From: Marinilabilia salmonicolor
GTDB taxonomy: Bacteria; Bacteroidota; Bacteroidia; Bacteroidales; Marinilabiliaceae
Direction of reading: 5' to 3'
NCBI RefSeq assembly: GCF_003003035.1
Contig: NZ_PVTS01000002.1
Location: 62,001-126,000, forward strand
Length of the DNA stretch: 64,000 nt
The position numbers and the translations under genes are program-made. The notes beneath the pieces were generated by a model. The model saw only the letters and a program-made list of their open reading frames with translations. It was not told where the DNA came from and made no database searches. Shown piece by piece: positions 43,559-50,830 of the stretch (its first letter is position 1; every line of letters starts with the position of its first letter).

Positions 43559-45469
43559 TTAAAATTTGTATCGTCTAAAAGCCTCAATGGCCTCATATTC
43601 TGTAAGTCCAAGACTATCATAAAGCTGAGCCGTCTCTCTGTTCCGGTCTTCGGCACGCTCCCAGAATTCGCGAGAATCAGTTCCCGGGAAAACAGGTTCA
43701 TCTTTCTGTGACTGGTGTTTAAAAATAGCCATTCTTTTCTTCTTGAGCTCATCGGGGCTGATGGGCACTGCCATCTCTACATCTTCAATATCCCATTCCT
43801 GCCATGCACCACGGTAGAGCCATACCCAGCAATCTTTGGCCCACTCTTCTTCTCTGATAACTTTAAGTGCATCGAAAATGGCATGCAGACAAACCGCATG
43901 TGTACCATGAGGATCCTGCAAATCACCGGCAGCATAAATCTGATGAGGCTTCACTTTCCGCAACAAATCTACAATTATATCGATATCGGCCTGCGAAACA
44001 GGGCTTTTTTCCACACTCCCGGTTTCATAAAACGGCAGGTCCAGAAAATGGATGTTCTCTTCTTTCACTCCACTGAAACGGCTGGCAGCAATAGCCTCTC
44101 CCTTTCTGATTTGTCCTTTAATGGCCAAAACAGATGGATGACTATTCCCATTCCCCGGGTTTTCTTTCAGATAACCGGTAATCTCATTATAGAACTTCTC
44201 AATATCTGTCTCGCATAATGACATCTGACGGGAAAGGCCGCGCATAAAATCCAAATACCTGTAAGCATCGTCATCAAAAACGGCAATATTACCCGATGTC
44301 TGATACGCAACATGAACATCATGACCCTGCTCGGCCAAACGGATAAACGTGCCACCCATCGAAATAACATCATCATCCGGATGGGGACTGAATACAATTA
44401 CCCTTTTGGGGAAAGGCTCAGAACGCTCAGGACGAGTCTTGTCATCACTTCCGGGTTTTCCTCCCGGCCATCCGGTGATGGTTTGCTGCAACATATTATG
44501 AATCTCGATATTCAAATCGTAAGCTTTCTCTCCGGTCTGAAGAAGAGATTTCAAACCCCACTCTTTGTAATCGGCTTCAGTAAGCTTCAAAATAGGTTTC
44601 CCGGTCTGCTTAGACAACCAAATCAAAGCTTTTTTCCGCATGGTATCATTCCATTCGCAGTCACCCGTCAGCCATGGTGTCTCAATTCTGCTAAGTTGAG
44701 CCCCGGCAGCTGGATCAACCACAAATAAGGCATCCGGATGATTTTGCAGAAAAGAGGCAGGAAGCTCAGCGGTCACTGGTCCTTCCACCGCGGCTTTTAC
44801 AACCTCCGCTTTACCCTGACCCCACGCCATCAGGTAAACTCGTTCAGCCTGCATGATGGACTTCACTCCCATCGTAATGGCACTTCGGGGTACATTTTCT
44901 TTACCTCCAAAATCCCTGGCTGCATCCTCAATGGTTACCTCATCAAGATGAACCAGTCGCGTTTCATCGCCTGCCTGCGAGCCGGGTTCATTAAACCCTA
45001 TATGCCCGCTGCGTCCAATACCCAGAATTTGAATATCCAGTCCACCCAGCGATTTTATCTTATTATCATAGTCGCGACAATACCCCTCTATCTGCTCCCG
45101 GGACAATGTCCCATCAGGGATATGAACATTCTCGGGAAGGATGTCCACATGAGAGAAGAAATTCTCCTGCATAAACCTGTGATAGCTATTCACATCCTCA
45201 TGACCCATGGGATAATATTCATCCAGATTAAAGGATATCACATTTTTAAAGCTTAACCCCTCCTCTTTATGAATCCTGATCAATTCCTTATACAACAACA
45301 ACGGCGAACTGCCGGTGGCTAATCCCAGAACCGTTGTTTTATTAAGCTTATTCTTTTCTTTAATCAATGAGGCTATTTCTCTTGCCACAAATGCTGATCC
45401 TTCATCACGATCGCTGAAAACTTTAACCGGCACCTTTTCCAGGTGACTCCTTAATGTTGACTCTGTCAT
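43559..45469 (-). CDS. nagB: Glucosamine-6-phosphate deaminase fused to a PIG-L/LmbE deacetylase-like domain
   Basis: The 636-aa product has a NagB domain (about 1-275) and a PIG-L/LmbE domain (about 350-600). In the NagB part, Asp83 in NLDEYYPMGHEDVNSY, His156 and Glu161 in GIGRSGHIGFNEPG match catalytic residues of E. coli NagB. The position of its Asp141 is Ser154 here. The second domain carries HPDDD (363-367) and a later HGTHAVC, the metal-binding motifs of N-acetylglucosaminyl deacetylases. Such fusions are known in Bacteroidota. The pairing suggests deacetylation plus deamination of GlcNAc-6-P or a related compound to fructose-6-P, but the role of the second domain is not proven. A clear AAGGAG precedes the start. 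Confidence 0.93.
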   Translation of the reverse strand: MTESTLRSHLEKVPVKVFSDRDEGSAFVAREIASLIKEKNKLNKTTVLGLATGSSPLLLYKELIRIHKEEGLSFKNVISFNLDEYYPMGHEDVNSYHRFMQENFFSHVDILPENVHIPDGTLSREQIEGYCRDYDNKIKSLGGLDIQILGIGRSGHIGFNEPGSQAGDETRLVHLDEVTIEDAARDFGGKENVPRSAITMGVKSIMQAERVYLMAWGQGKAEVVKAAVEGPVTAELPASFLQNHPDALFVVDPAAGAQLSRIETPWLTGDCEWNDTMRKKALIWLSKQTGKPILKLTEADYKEWGLKSLLQTGEKAYDLNIEIHNMLQQTITGWPGGKPGSDDKTRPERSEPFPKRVIVFSPHPDDDVISMGGTFIRLAEQGHDVHVAYQTSGNIAVFDDDAYRYLDFMRGLSRQMSLCETDIEKFYNEITGYLKENPGNGNSHPSVLAIKGQIRKGEAIAASRFSGVKEENIHFLDLPFYETGSVEKSPVSQADIDIIVDLLRKVKPHQIYAAGDLQDPHGTHAVCLHAIFDALKVIREEEWAKDCWVWLYRGAWQEWDIEDVEMAVPISPDELKKKRMAIFKHQSQKDEPVFPGTDSREFWERAEDRNRETAQLYDSLGLTEYEAIEAFRRYKF

Positions 45470-45510
45470 AATGGCTCCTTATTTAATTGGATAATTCTTT
45501 TTTCCTGCAA

Positions 45511-45543
45511 CAAAATTAATCATTTTGTGTGTACGCACACACA
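45511..45543 (-). promoter_or_regulatory. nagB operon promoter and LacI-type operator
   Basis: On the - strand a -7 box TAATTTTG (45518-45511) fits TAnnTTTG and lies about 42 nt upstream of the NagB start. Seven nt upstream of it is an 18-bp palindrome TGTGTGTACGCACACACA (45526-45543), symmetric about a central CG with one mismatched pair. A central CpG is the hallmark of LacI-family operators. The palindrome covers the expected -33 region, so binding would block RNA polymerase. The operon encodes its own LacI regulator. Confidence 0.75.
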
Positions 45544-45747
45544 TTTTTTAAAAATTTATTTGCCAGTCACTTAAAAACAACGACACAACATCGATATTTT
45601 GCTTCATCTGCGTGTAACACAATGTCAATCACACACAATAAATAAATTCCGGGAAAGAGAAGTCCAGGCCACGTTATGCATAAGACGGGTAAAATGTAAA
45701 AAGACTGAATGCCTGACAGCAATAGTCAGCTCTATAAAGCATCAATC

Positions 45748-45794
45748 CCCTCCTCTCATTATTGGTCGCGACGCGACCAATAATGAGAGGAGGG
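45748..45794. repeat. Perfect 23-bp inverted repeat with 1-nt centre
   Basis: The left arm (45748-45770, ending ATTGGTCGCG) and the right arm (45772-45794, starting CGCGACCAAT) are exact reverse complements around a single A at 45771. It is the longest perfect palindrome I found in the window. It has no T-run, so it is not a typical terminator. Confidence 0.9.
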
Positions 45795-45804
45795 AAGAGT
45801 TGTA

Positions 45805-45860
45805 ACAAATTTTCCTGGGGCCTTGCCCCACGCTATTGCTCTCAGGCCGTTGGCCTGTTG
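45805..45860 (+). repeat. REP-like element, copy 1
   Basis: It contains the hairpins TGGGGC-CTT-GCCCCA and AGGCC-GTT-GGCCT joined by CGCTATTGCT. The same element occurs inverted at 63001-63055. It is non-coding. Confidence 0.65.
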
Positions 45861-46183
45861 AAGAATCGTTTTTGAGAGAAAAAACGTTGCCCTAAAGAAA
45901 ATTCAGACAATTTAAAATGTAATAAATTGGTTTGCCAACTTTTCAGCAGCCTCTAAATAAGTCCTTTCAGGGAATGACGTAACAGCCTGCCCGGATCCTT
46001 CCGGGAAGCAAATGTGACTTGTATGGACAAGCACTAAATACCCCGACATAACATTAACCGACAAAAATTATTCATTTCAAAACACAAAAACCCACAAAAC
46101 ATTGACTAAAAAACCTTTACCAAACAGCCTCATGAAAAATTTAAAAAAGAGAGCAGTTTTTTTCACTTTTTTCATACCCGAAA

Positions 46184-46214
46184 TTTGCAAGAAGTGAAAT
46201 TTGATTTATCTTTG
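46184..46214 (+). promoter_or_regulatory. Bacteroidota primary-sigma promoter for tRNA-Glu/rpsT
   Basis: TTTG (46184-46187), a 19-nt spacer and TATCTTTG (46207-46214) exactly fit the TTTG-N19-21-TAnnTTTG consensus. The tRNA begins 43 nt downstream. It probably drives tRNA-Glu, rpsT and the second tRNA-Glu together. Confidence 0.85.
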
Positions 46215-46256
46215 CATCCGCATTTGAAAAAGAACACTTCATCTGCGCAACGAAAT

Positions 46257-46328
46257 GGTCCCTTCGTCTAGTGGTTAGGACGCCAGGTTTTCATCCTGGA
46301 AACAGGAGTTCGATTCTCCTAGGGACTG
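46257..46328 (+). tRNA. tRNA-Glu (UUC), copy 1
   Basis: The cloverleaf folds: acceptor GGTCCCT/AGGGACT, anticodon stem CCAGG/CCTGG with loop TTTTCAT and anticodon TTC (46290-46292), and a T arm GGAG-TTCGATT-CTCC. CCA is not encoded. It is identical to the second copy at 46639-46710. Confidence 0.97.
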
Positions 46329-46366
46329 CTAAAAGAAAAATTTGTAACAATTAGCAAGGATTAGAG

Positions 46367-46621
46367 ATGGCAAATCATCAATCAGCAAAGAAGAGAGTTC
46401 GTCAGATTGAGAAGCGTAAGCTTCACAATAAGTATTACGCCAAAACGGCCCGTAATGCTATCAAGAAGCTGAGAAGCACTACAGAGAAGGCAGAAGCTGA
46501 ATCAATGTATCCTCAGGTTACTTCTATGATCGACAAGCTTGCCAAAAAGAACATTATTCACAAAAATAATGCGTCAAACCTGAAATCAAGTTTGGCAAAC
46601 CACATCAGTAAGCTGGCTTAA
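46367..46621 (+). CDS. rpsT: 30S ribosomal protein S20
   Basis: The 84-aa basic, helical product ([56 protein letters not shown]) is a full-length bS20, a 16S rRNA-binding primary assembly protein of the small subunit. It lies between two identical tRNA-Glu genes: 38 nt after the first and 17 nt before the second. There is no terminator between it and the second tRNA, so one processed transcript is likely. Confidence 0.97.
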   Translation: MANHQSAKKRVRQIEKRKLHNKYYAKTARNAIKKLRSTTEKAEAESMYPQVTSMIDKLAKKNIIHKNNASNLKSSLANHISKLA

Positions 46622-46638
46622 GCATTAAGCCTTTTTAC

Positions 46639-46710
46639 GGTCCCTTCGTCTAGTGGTTAGGACGCCAGGTTTTCATCCTGGAAACAGGAGTTCGATTCTC
46701 CTAGGGACTG
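46639..46710 (+). tRNA. tRNA-Glu (UUC), copy 2
   Basis: Identical to the copy at 46257-46328 over the whole tRNA plus the three following bases. It is followed directly by a strong terminator. It has no promoter of its own that I can see. Confidence 0.97.
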
Positions 46711-46713
46711 CTG

Positions 46714-46744
46714 AGGTCTTTCCATATTGGGAAGACCTTTTTTT
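46714..46744 (+). terminator. Intrinsic terminator after tRNA-Glu copy 2
   Basis: AGGTCTTTCC pairs with GGGAAGACCT around ATATT and is followed by a run of seven T. Confidence 0.9.
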
Positions 46745-46857
46745 GTTCCTTTTTTTGTATATTGCATCAACCGGTTTAACCTTACAATTCATTAACCCGC
46801 CCAACCCCCTGCTCAGGATCTTCTATTTTGCCGGGATTTGGTGCTAAAAAAAGAAGG

Positions 46858-47556
46858 ATGGAAGAATATCAAAAAACCAGCATCCGAAACTGGGCCATTG
46901 AAGACCGCCCCCGCGAAAAACTCATACAAAAAGGCATCGCATCACTTTCCAACGCAGAGCTTTTGGCCATCCTCATAGGATCCGGAAGTCGCAAAGAGTC
47001 AGCCGTTGAGCTCTCAAGAAAAATTTTGGGTGATGTCCGCAACAACCTCAACGAACTGGGCAAAAGCACCATTGATGCGTTGCAAAAACGTTATCACGGC
47101 GTTGGTCAGGCCAAAGCCATTACCATTGTTGCAGCACTGGAACTGGGCCGAAGACGTCAGCTGGCCTCCCCCTTAGAGAAACCCCAAATCAGAAAAAGCG
47201 AAGATGTATTTGCATTGATGAGTCCGGCTTTAGCCGATCTGCCACATGAAGAGTTCTGGATTCTCGTGCTCAATCAGGCCAACAAAGTGGTGACACGTTT
47301 CAACATCAGCAAGGGAGGAATCGCCGGAACCGTCATTGATGTGCGGCTAATCATGGAAAAAGCCCTTTATCAGCACGCTTCTTCCATCATTCTATGCCAC
47401 AATCATCCGTCCGGAAATCGCAAACCCAGCCAGCCCGACATCTCCATCACTAAAAAACTTGCCGAAGCTGGAAAAATTCTCGACATTCATGTATTGGACC
47501 ATGTAATTATTGCCGAAAACCATTATTTTAGCTTTGCCGATGAGGGCATCCTCTGA
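46858..47556 (+). CDS. radC: RadC family protein (JAMM/MPN domain)
   Basis: The 232-aa product has an N-terminal helix-hairpin-helix region (LSNAELLAILIGSGSRKESA, GVGQAKAITIVAALELGRR) and a C-terminal JAMM metal-protease-like domain with HNHPSGNRKPSQPD. The family is universal, but its function is disputed; earlier ties to DNA repair are not firmly supported. The ATG at 46858 with AAGAAGG directly before it is preferred to an upstream TTG at 46828. It is a single gene downstream of the rpsT/tRNA unit. Confidence 0.95.
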   Translation: MEEYQKTSIRNWAIEDRPREKLIQKGIASLSNAELLAILIGSGSRKESAVELSRKILGDVRNNLNELGKSTIDALQKRYHGVGQAKAITIVAALELGRRRQLASPLEKPQIRKSEDVFALMSPALADLPHEEFWILVLNQANKVVTRFNISKGGIAGTVIDVRLIMEKALYQHASSIILCHNHPSGNRKPSQPDISITKKLAEAGKILDIHVLDHVIIAENHYFSFADEGIL

Positions 47557-47597
47557 TCCTTCATTATTTGAAAAAACCCCATTAGATACTCATTTTC

Positions 47598-48446
47598 ATG
47601 AAAATTCAACACTTACACAACCAGGAAATAAACCGCCTCAGATATGACAATGCACTTAAAAGATCTTTCAATGCCAATATTTTTGCCTACTCCTGGTATA
47701 TGGATCAAACCTGTGACGAATGGGAACTGCTAATAGAAGGAGACTATGAAACCGTGTGTCCGATACCCTTAATCCGCAAAATGGGAATTGCAAAGGTCAG
47801 CCAGCCCCGCATGACTCCTTTCCTTGGTGTTTTTTCTTCTAATCACCTGCCCGCCGAAAAAGTCGAAGCAATTCTTCACAGCATCCCATACGCCAACATC
47901 TCTCTTACTTTAAACCACCTGAACCGACTTACCAAATACAACCGGAAACGGACCGTAAAAGTTCCGGTACTCGATTTGATTACTCCCTATAAAAAGATAA
48001 AAGAGCGGTATAGCGAAGAGGCAAACGCAGCTCTGTCTAAAAATGACGGATCTTTTGTGATGCGCTCGATCAGGAGTGATGAATATATGTTTTTCCGAAG
48101 AAGACAAAATAAAAAAGGAGCCACCGAAGAGATGCAACTGACACGAATAATGAATTATGCGATCCGTTACAAAAGCGCAGGCATATACGCCACCTACTCC
48201 TCGAGGAATGAACTAATTGCAGCAGTCTTCCTGATAAAATCCAACAACAGACTTTTCCTGTTCGATTGCACAGAAAATCAGGAAGGACGCCGATCACATG
48301 GTGTATTTAAAGCCATCAATCAACTGATAGAAAGCAACTGTGAAAGCAACCTCACACTTGAAGTTCCCTTTTCATGCGAAGCACTGACCTCACTGATAAT
48401 GTTTGATCAACATCAATGCCTCAGATATAAAAAAGGATTTTTGTAA
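47598..48446 (+). CDS. GNAT/FemAB-like protein, paralogue 1
   Basis: The 282-aa protein begins RYDNALKRSFNANIFAYSWY, then WELLIEGDYETVCPIPLIRK, a pattern seen in Bacteroidota proteins annotated as GNAT-like or FemAB-like acyltransferases. The C-terminal half has AGIYATYSSRNELIAAVFLI and NRLFLFDCTENQEGRRSHGV, matching the beta strands and cofactor loop of such folds. Its substrate is unknown. Its stop overlaps the start of the next gene by one base (TAATG), and both share the same layout, so they are tandem paralogues. Confidence 0.65.
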   Translation: MKIQHLHNQEINRLRYDNALKRSFNANIFAYSWYMDQTCDEWELLIEGDYETVCPIPLIRKMGIAKVSQPRMTPFLGVFSSNHLPAEKVEAILHSIPYANISLTLNHLNRLTKYNRKRTVKVPVLDLITPYKKIKERYSEEANAALSKNDGSFVMRSIRSDEYMFFRRRQNKKGATEEMQLTRIMNYAIRYKSAGIYATYSSRNELIAAVFLIKSNNRLFLFDCTENQEGRRSHGVFKAINQLIESNCESNLTLEVPFSCEALTSLIMFDQHQCLRYKKGFL

Positions 48447-49456
48447 TGTCCAAAGCACCAAATGCTTTTCCAACATCTACACAAGAGACGCTTGCCGGAT
48501 ATTCAGTAGCGTTGCTGCCCCGAGCAAAGATAAATACCAGCCGCTGGGATAAATGTATCGAAAACGCTCTTAACGAAAGCCCTCTGGCTTACAGCTGGGT
48601 TTTGGATCATCTATCTCCAAATTGGATGGGGTTAATACTGGGAAATTATGATGGAATAATGCCTCTCCCGGCAAGAAAGCAATTTGGCCTTAACTTCATT
48701 CAGATGCCGGAAGGAGTTTTAACTTTAGGGCTTTTTTCGAATAAATCTGAAATAATAAGTCTTTTCCCAGGCATTCTGAATCATTCTGCCTTTTCAAAGT
48801 ATCATTTCATAAACTACAACGGAGCCATAAAAACAGTCCCAACCTCACTACATCAGGGAAGCAAAATAAAACAAACTTATGAATTAAATTTATCAGATAG
48901 TTATAAAAATTTATACCGCCATTTTTCGCAGTCCCATAAACGCAATATTAAACATTTTCATTCCACAAATTTAAAAATTGACTCCAATCCCGCATCTTTT
49001 GTTTACACTTCTCTTCTTGAAAATTTAGGTAAAAAAAGACCTGAACTTTTTATGTCTCATACAAGTCGGATCCGCATACAAGAAATGACTCATCAAGCAC
49101 TAAATAAAAACATGGGAAAGACATATTCAGTTTGGGAAAATGACAACCTTATTGGAGGAGCATTCTTCCTTATTGGCAACAAACGCATCATAGCATTTCA
49201 TCTTGCAAATGCCCGGGGAAGATTTCATAAAACCTCATTTGCTATTATTGACAAGTTTATACAAGAACACTCAGAACAAGAAAAAACACTGGACTTTGCA
49301 GGTTCTGTCATTCCCAATGTGGCTACTTTCAATCATCGATTCGGTGCCACTCCAGCTAATTATCTGGCTGTTACAATAAACAAACTACCTCAACCCCTTA
49401 AATGGGCAAAAGAAAAAAATCTGCTCTTTAATTTAAAACGGCTCTTTTTTAAATAG
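48446..49456 (+). CDS. GNAT/FemAB-like protein, paralogue 2
   Basis: The 336-aa product repeats the plan of its neighbour: WDKCIENALNESPLAYSWVL, MGLILGNYDGIMPLPARKQF, then IRIQEMTHQALNK, YSVWENDNLIGGAFFLIGNK and AFHLANARGRFHKTSFAIID. The sequence is diverged, and the region is A/T-richer than the genes around it by eye. The function is unknown; acyl transfer to an amine or sugar is inferred from the fold. It is probably translated with the preceding gene because the start overlaps its stop. Confidence 0.65.
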   Translation: MSKAPNAFPTSTQETLAGYSVALLPRAKINTSRWDKCIENALNESPLAYSWVLDHLSPNWMGLILGNYDGIMPLPARKQFGLNFIQMPEGVLTLGLFSNKSEIISLFPGILNHSAFSKYHFINYNGAIKTVPTSLHQGSKIKQTYELNLSDSYKNLYRHFSQSHKRNIKHFHSTNLKIDSNPASFVYTSLLENLGKKRPELFMSHTSRIRIQEMTHQALNKNMGKTYSVWENDNLIGGAFFLIGNKRIIAFHLANARGRFHKTSFAIIDKFIQEHSEQEKTLDFAGSVIPNVATFNHRFGATPANYLAVTINKLPQPLKWAKEKNLLFNLKRLFFK

Positions 49457-49510
49457 ATCAAACTGGAAAATTCAGACTTAAACATTATTTTTGCATATAA
49501 AAATCGGGAA

Positions 49511-50164
49511 ATGGAAATTAAACTCATTAATGAACCCTTCAGCATCCTTAGCACTTTTGTAGCAGAATTAAGAGACGTTAATATTCAGCACGACCCCCTT
49601 CGCTTTCGCAGAAACCTGGAAAGAATTGGCGAAATCTTTGCCCTGGAAATCAGTAAAACATTAACCTACAAAGAAACCGACATCCCTACACCACTGGGAA
49701 CTGCCAAAGAGTGGTTGCCTCAGGAACAAGTGGTGGTAACCTCCATTCTCAGGGCCGGAGTACCACTCCACAACGGGCTGCTTAATTATCTCGACCGGGC
49801 AGAAAACGGCTTTGTTTCAGCATTCAGAAAATACACCGACGATGGAGAGTTCCGCATTCATATTGAGTACATTTCAGCCCCCGATCTCAACGATAAAATT
49901 GTAATTATGGCCGATCCCATGCTGGCTACCGGATCTTCTTTAGAACTGGCATACAAAGCTATTCAGGCCAACGGAACCCCCAAGCATGTGCATCTGGTGA
50001 GCATTGTGGCAAGCCAGGAAGGTGTGGAGTATATTCAGAAGAAACTGGGTGACGAACCTGTAACACTATGGCTGGCCACTGTTGATGATGAACTCAACGC
50101 TAAATCGTACATTGTTCCGGGACTGGGAGACGCGGGAGATTTGGCTTACGGCCCCAAACTGTAA
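49511..50164 (+). CDS. upp: Uracil phosphoribosyltransferase
   Basis: The 217-aa product converts uracil and PRPP to UMP in pyrimidine salvage. The PRPP-binding loop is VIMADPMLATGSS (about residues 136-148), and the uracil-recognition segment is YIVPGLGDAGDLAYGPKL at the C-terminus. TSILRAGVPLHNGLL is also family-typical. A TATTTTTG -7-like box lies shortly upstream near 49485. It converges with folK across only 7 nt, with no clear terminator between them. Confidence 0.96.
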   Translation: MEIKLINEPFSILSTFVAELRDVNIQHDPLRFRRNLERIGEIFALEISKTLTYKETDIPTPLGTAKEWLPQEQVVVTSILRAGVPLHNGLLNYLDRAENGFVSAFRKYTDDGEFRIHIEYISAPDLNDKIVIMADPMLATGSSLELAYKAIQANGTPKHVHLVSIVASQEGVEYIQKKLGDEPVTLWLATVDDELNAKSYIVPGLGDAGDLAYGPKL

Positions 50165-50171
50165 AAGCAGC

Positions 50172-50657
50172 TTACAGCTTTATCACCTCCGACTCATCCC
50201 GACATTCGTTCAGCAATGTTGCAATACTTTTATTCATCCCCGGATGTATGAAGTCCGGTGCAAGTTCCTGCAACGGAAGCAGTGTAAAACGTCGCAAATG
50301 CAAACGCTCATGAGGAACAGTGAGTAGTGGTGAAGAGATTACGATGTGATCATAAAATAAAATATCGATATCCAGAAGGCGACCCTCGTAATGAGTGGTC
50401 GTCTTTTTTTTGCGCCCCATGTCACGTTCAATTTGCTGGGTTTCTACCAATACCGCCTGCGGCTCCAAACGCGTCTCCACAAAAACCACCTGATTCAAAA
50501 ACCACTGGTCATCCTCAAACCCCCATGGAGGACTTTTATAAAGGGAAGAGCAGCGCTGAACAAGCCCTATACGTTGTTCAAGAAGCGCTAAAGCCTGCTT
50601 AAAGACATTTTCTGTATTCCCCCGGTTTCCTCCGAGAAGCAGAATTACATTTGACAT
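50172..50657 (-). CDS. folK: 2-amino-4-hydroxy-6-hydroxymethyldihydropteridine pyrophosphokinase
   Basis: The 161-aa product is full-length HPPK of folate synthesis: LLLGGNRGNTENVF at the N-terminus, SSLYKSPPWGFEDDQWFLNQ, GRLLDIDILFYD with the metal-binding DxD, and VPHERLHLRRFTLLPLQELA. It transfers pyrophosphate from ATP to the pterin. It diverges from sppA across 173 nt. Confidence 0.96.
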   Translation of the reverse strand: MSNVILLLGGNRGNTENVFKQALALLEQRIGLVQRCSSLYKSPPWGFEDDQWFLNQVVFVETRLEPQAVLVETQQIERDMGRKKKTTTHYEGRLLDIDILFYDHIVISSPLLTVPHERLHLRRFTLLPLQELAPDFIHPGMNKSIATLLNECRDESEVIKL

Positions 50658-50830
50658 AAGTGTGCATCGTTTGATGAAAAGCTGAATTCTGTCACCTTCA
50701 AATAAATAATTTTTCGCAAATTTGTAAAAGAATGACTTTTGAAGAAAACAGACAAGTCTTAAATCTATTATTTTTACTAAACAATTCCTGTCTTTAACTT
50801 AAACAAGAAAATAACCCTAAAAAAACAAAC

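Larger units (their letters stand above)
45544..46183. other. Repeat-rich gap between the nag operon and tRNA-Glu
   Basis: No convincing gene is present; the one + strand frame (45599-45805) runs into a palindrome and has no family features. The gap contains the perfect inverted repeat at 45748-45794, a REP-like element at 45805-45860 and A/T-rich DNA leading to the tRNA promoter. Confidence 0.6.

Noticed and set aside
45526-45543. Z-DNA-forming alternating purine-pyrimidine tract as the main function
   Set aside because: The alternating tract is short and its dyad symmetry with a central CG at a promoter next to a LacI gene is explained better by an operator.
45599-45805. A 68-codon frame in the gap upstream of tRNA-Glu
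   Set aside because: It reads through the perfect palindrome, which explains its open frame, and has no family features or ribosome binding site.
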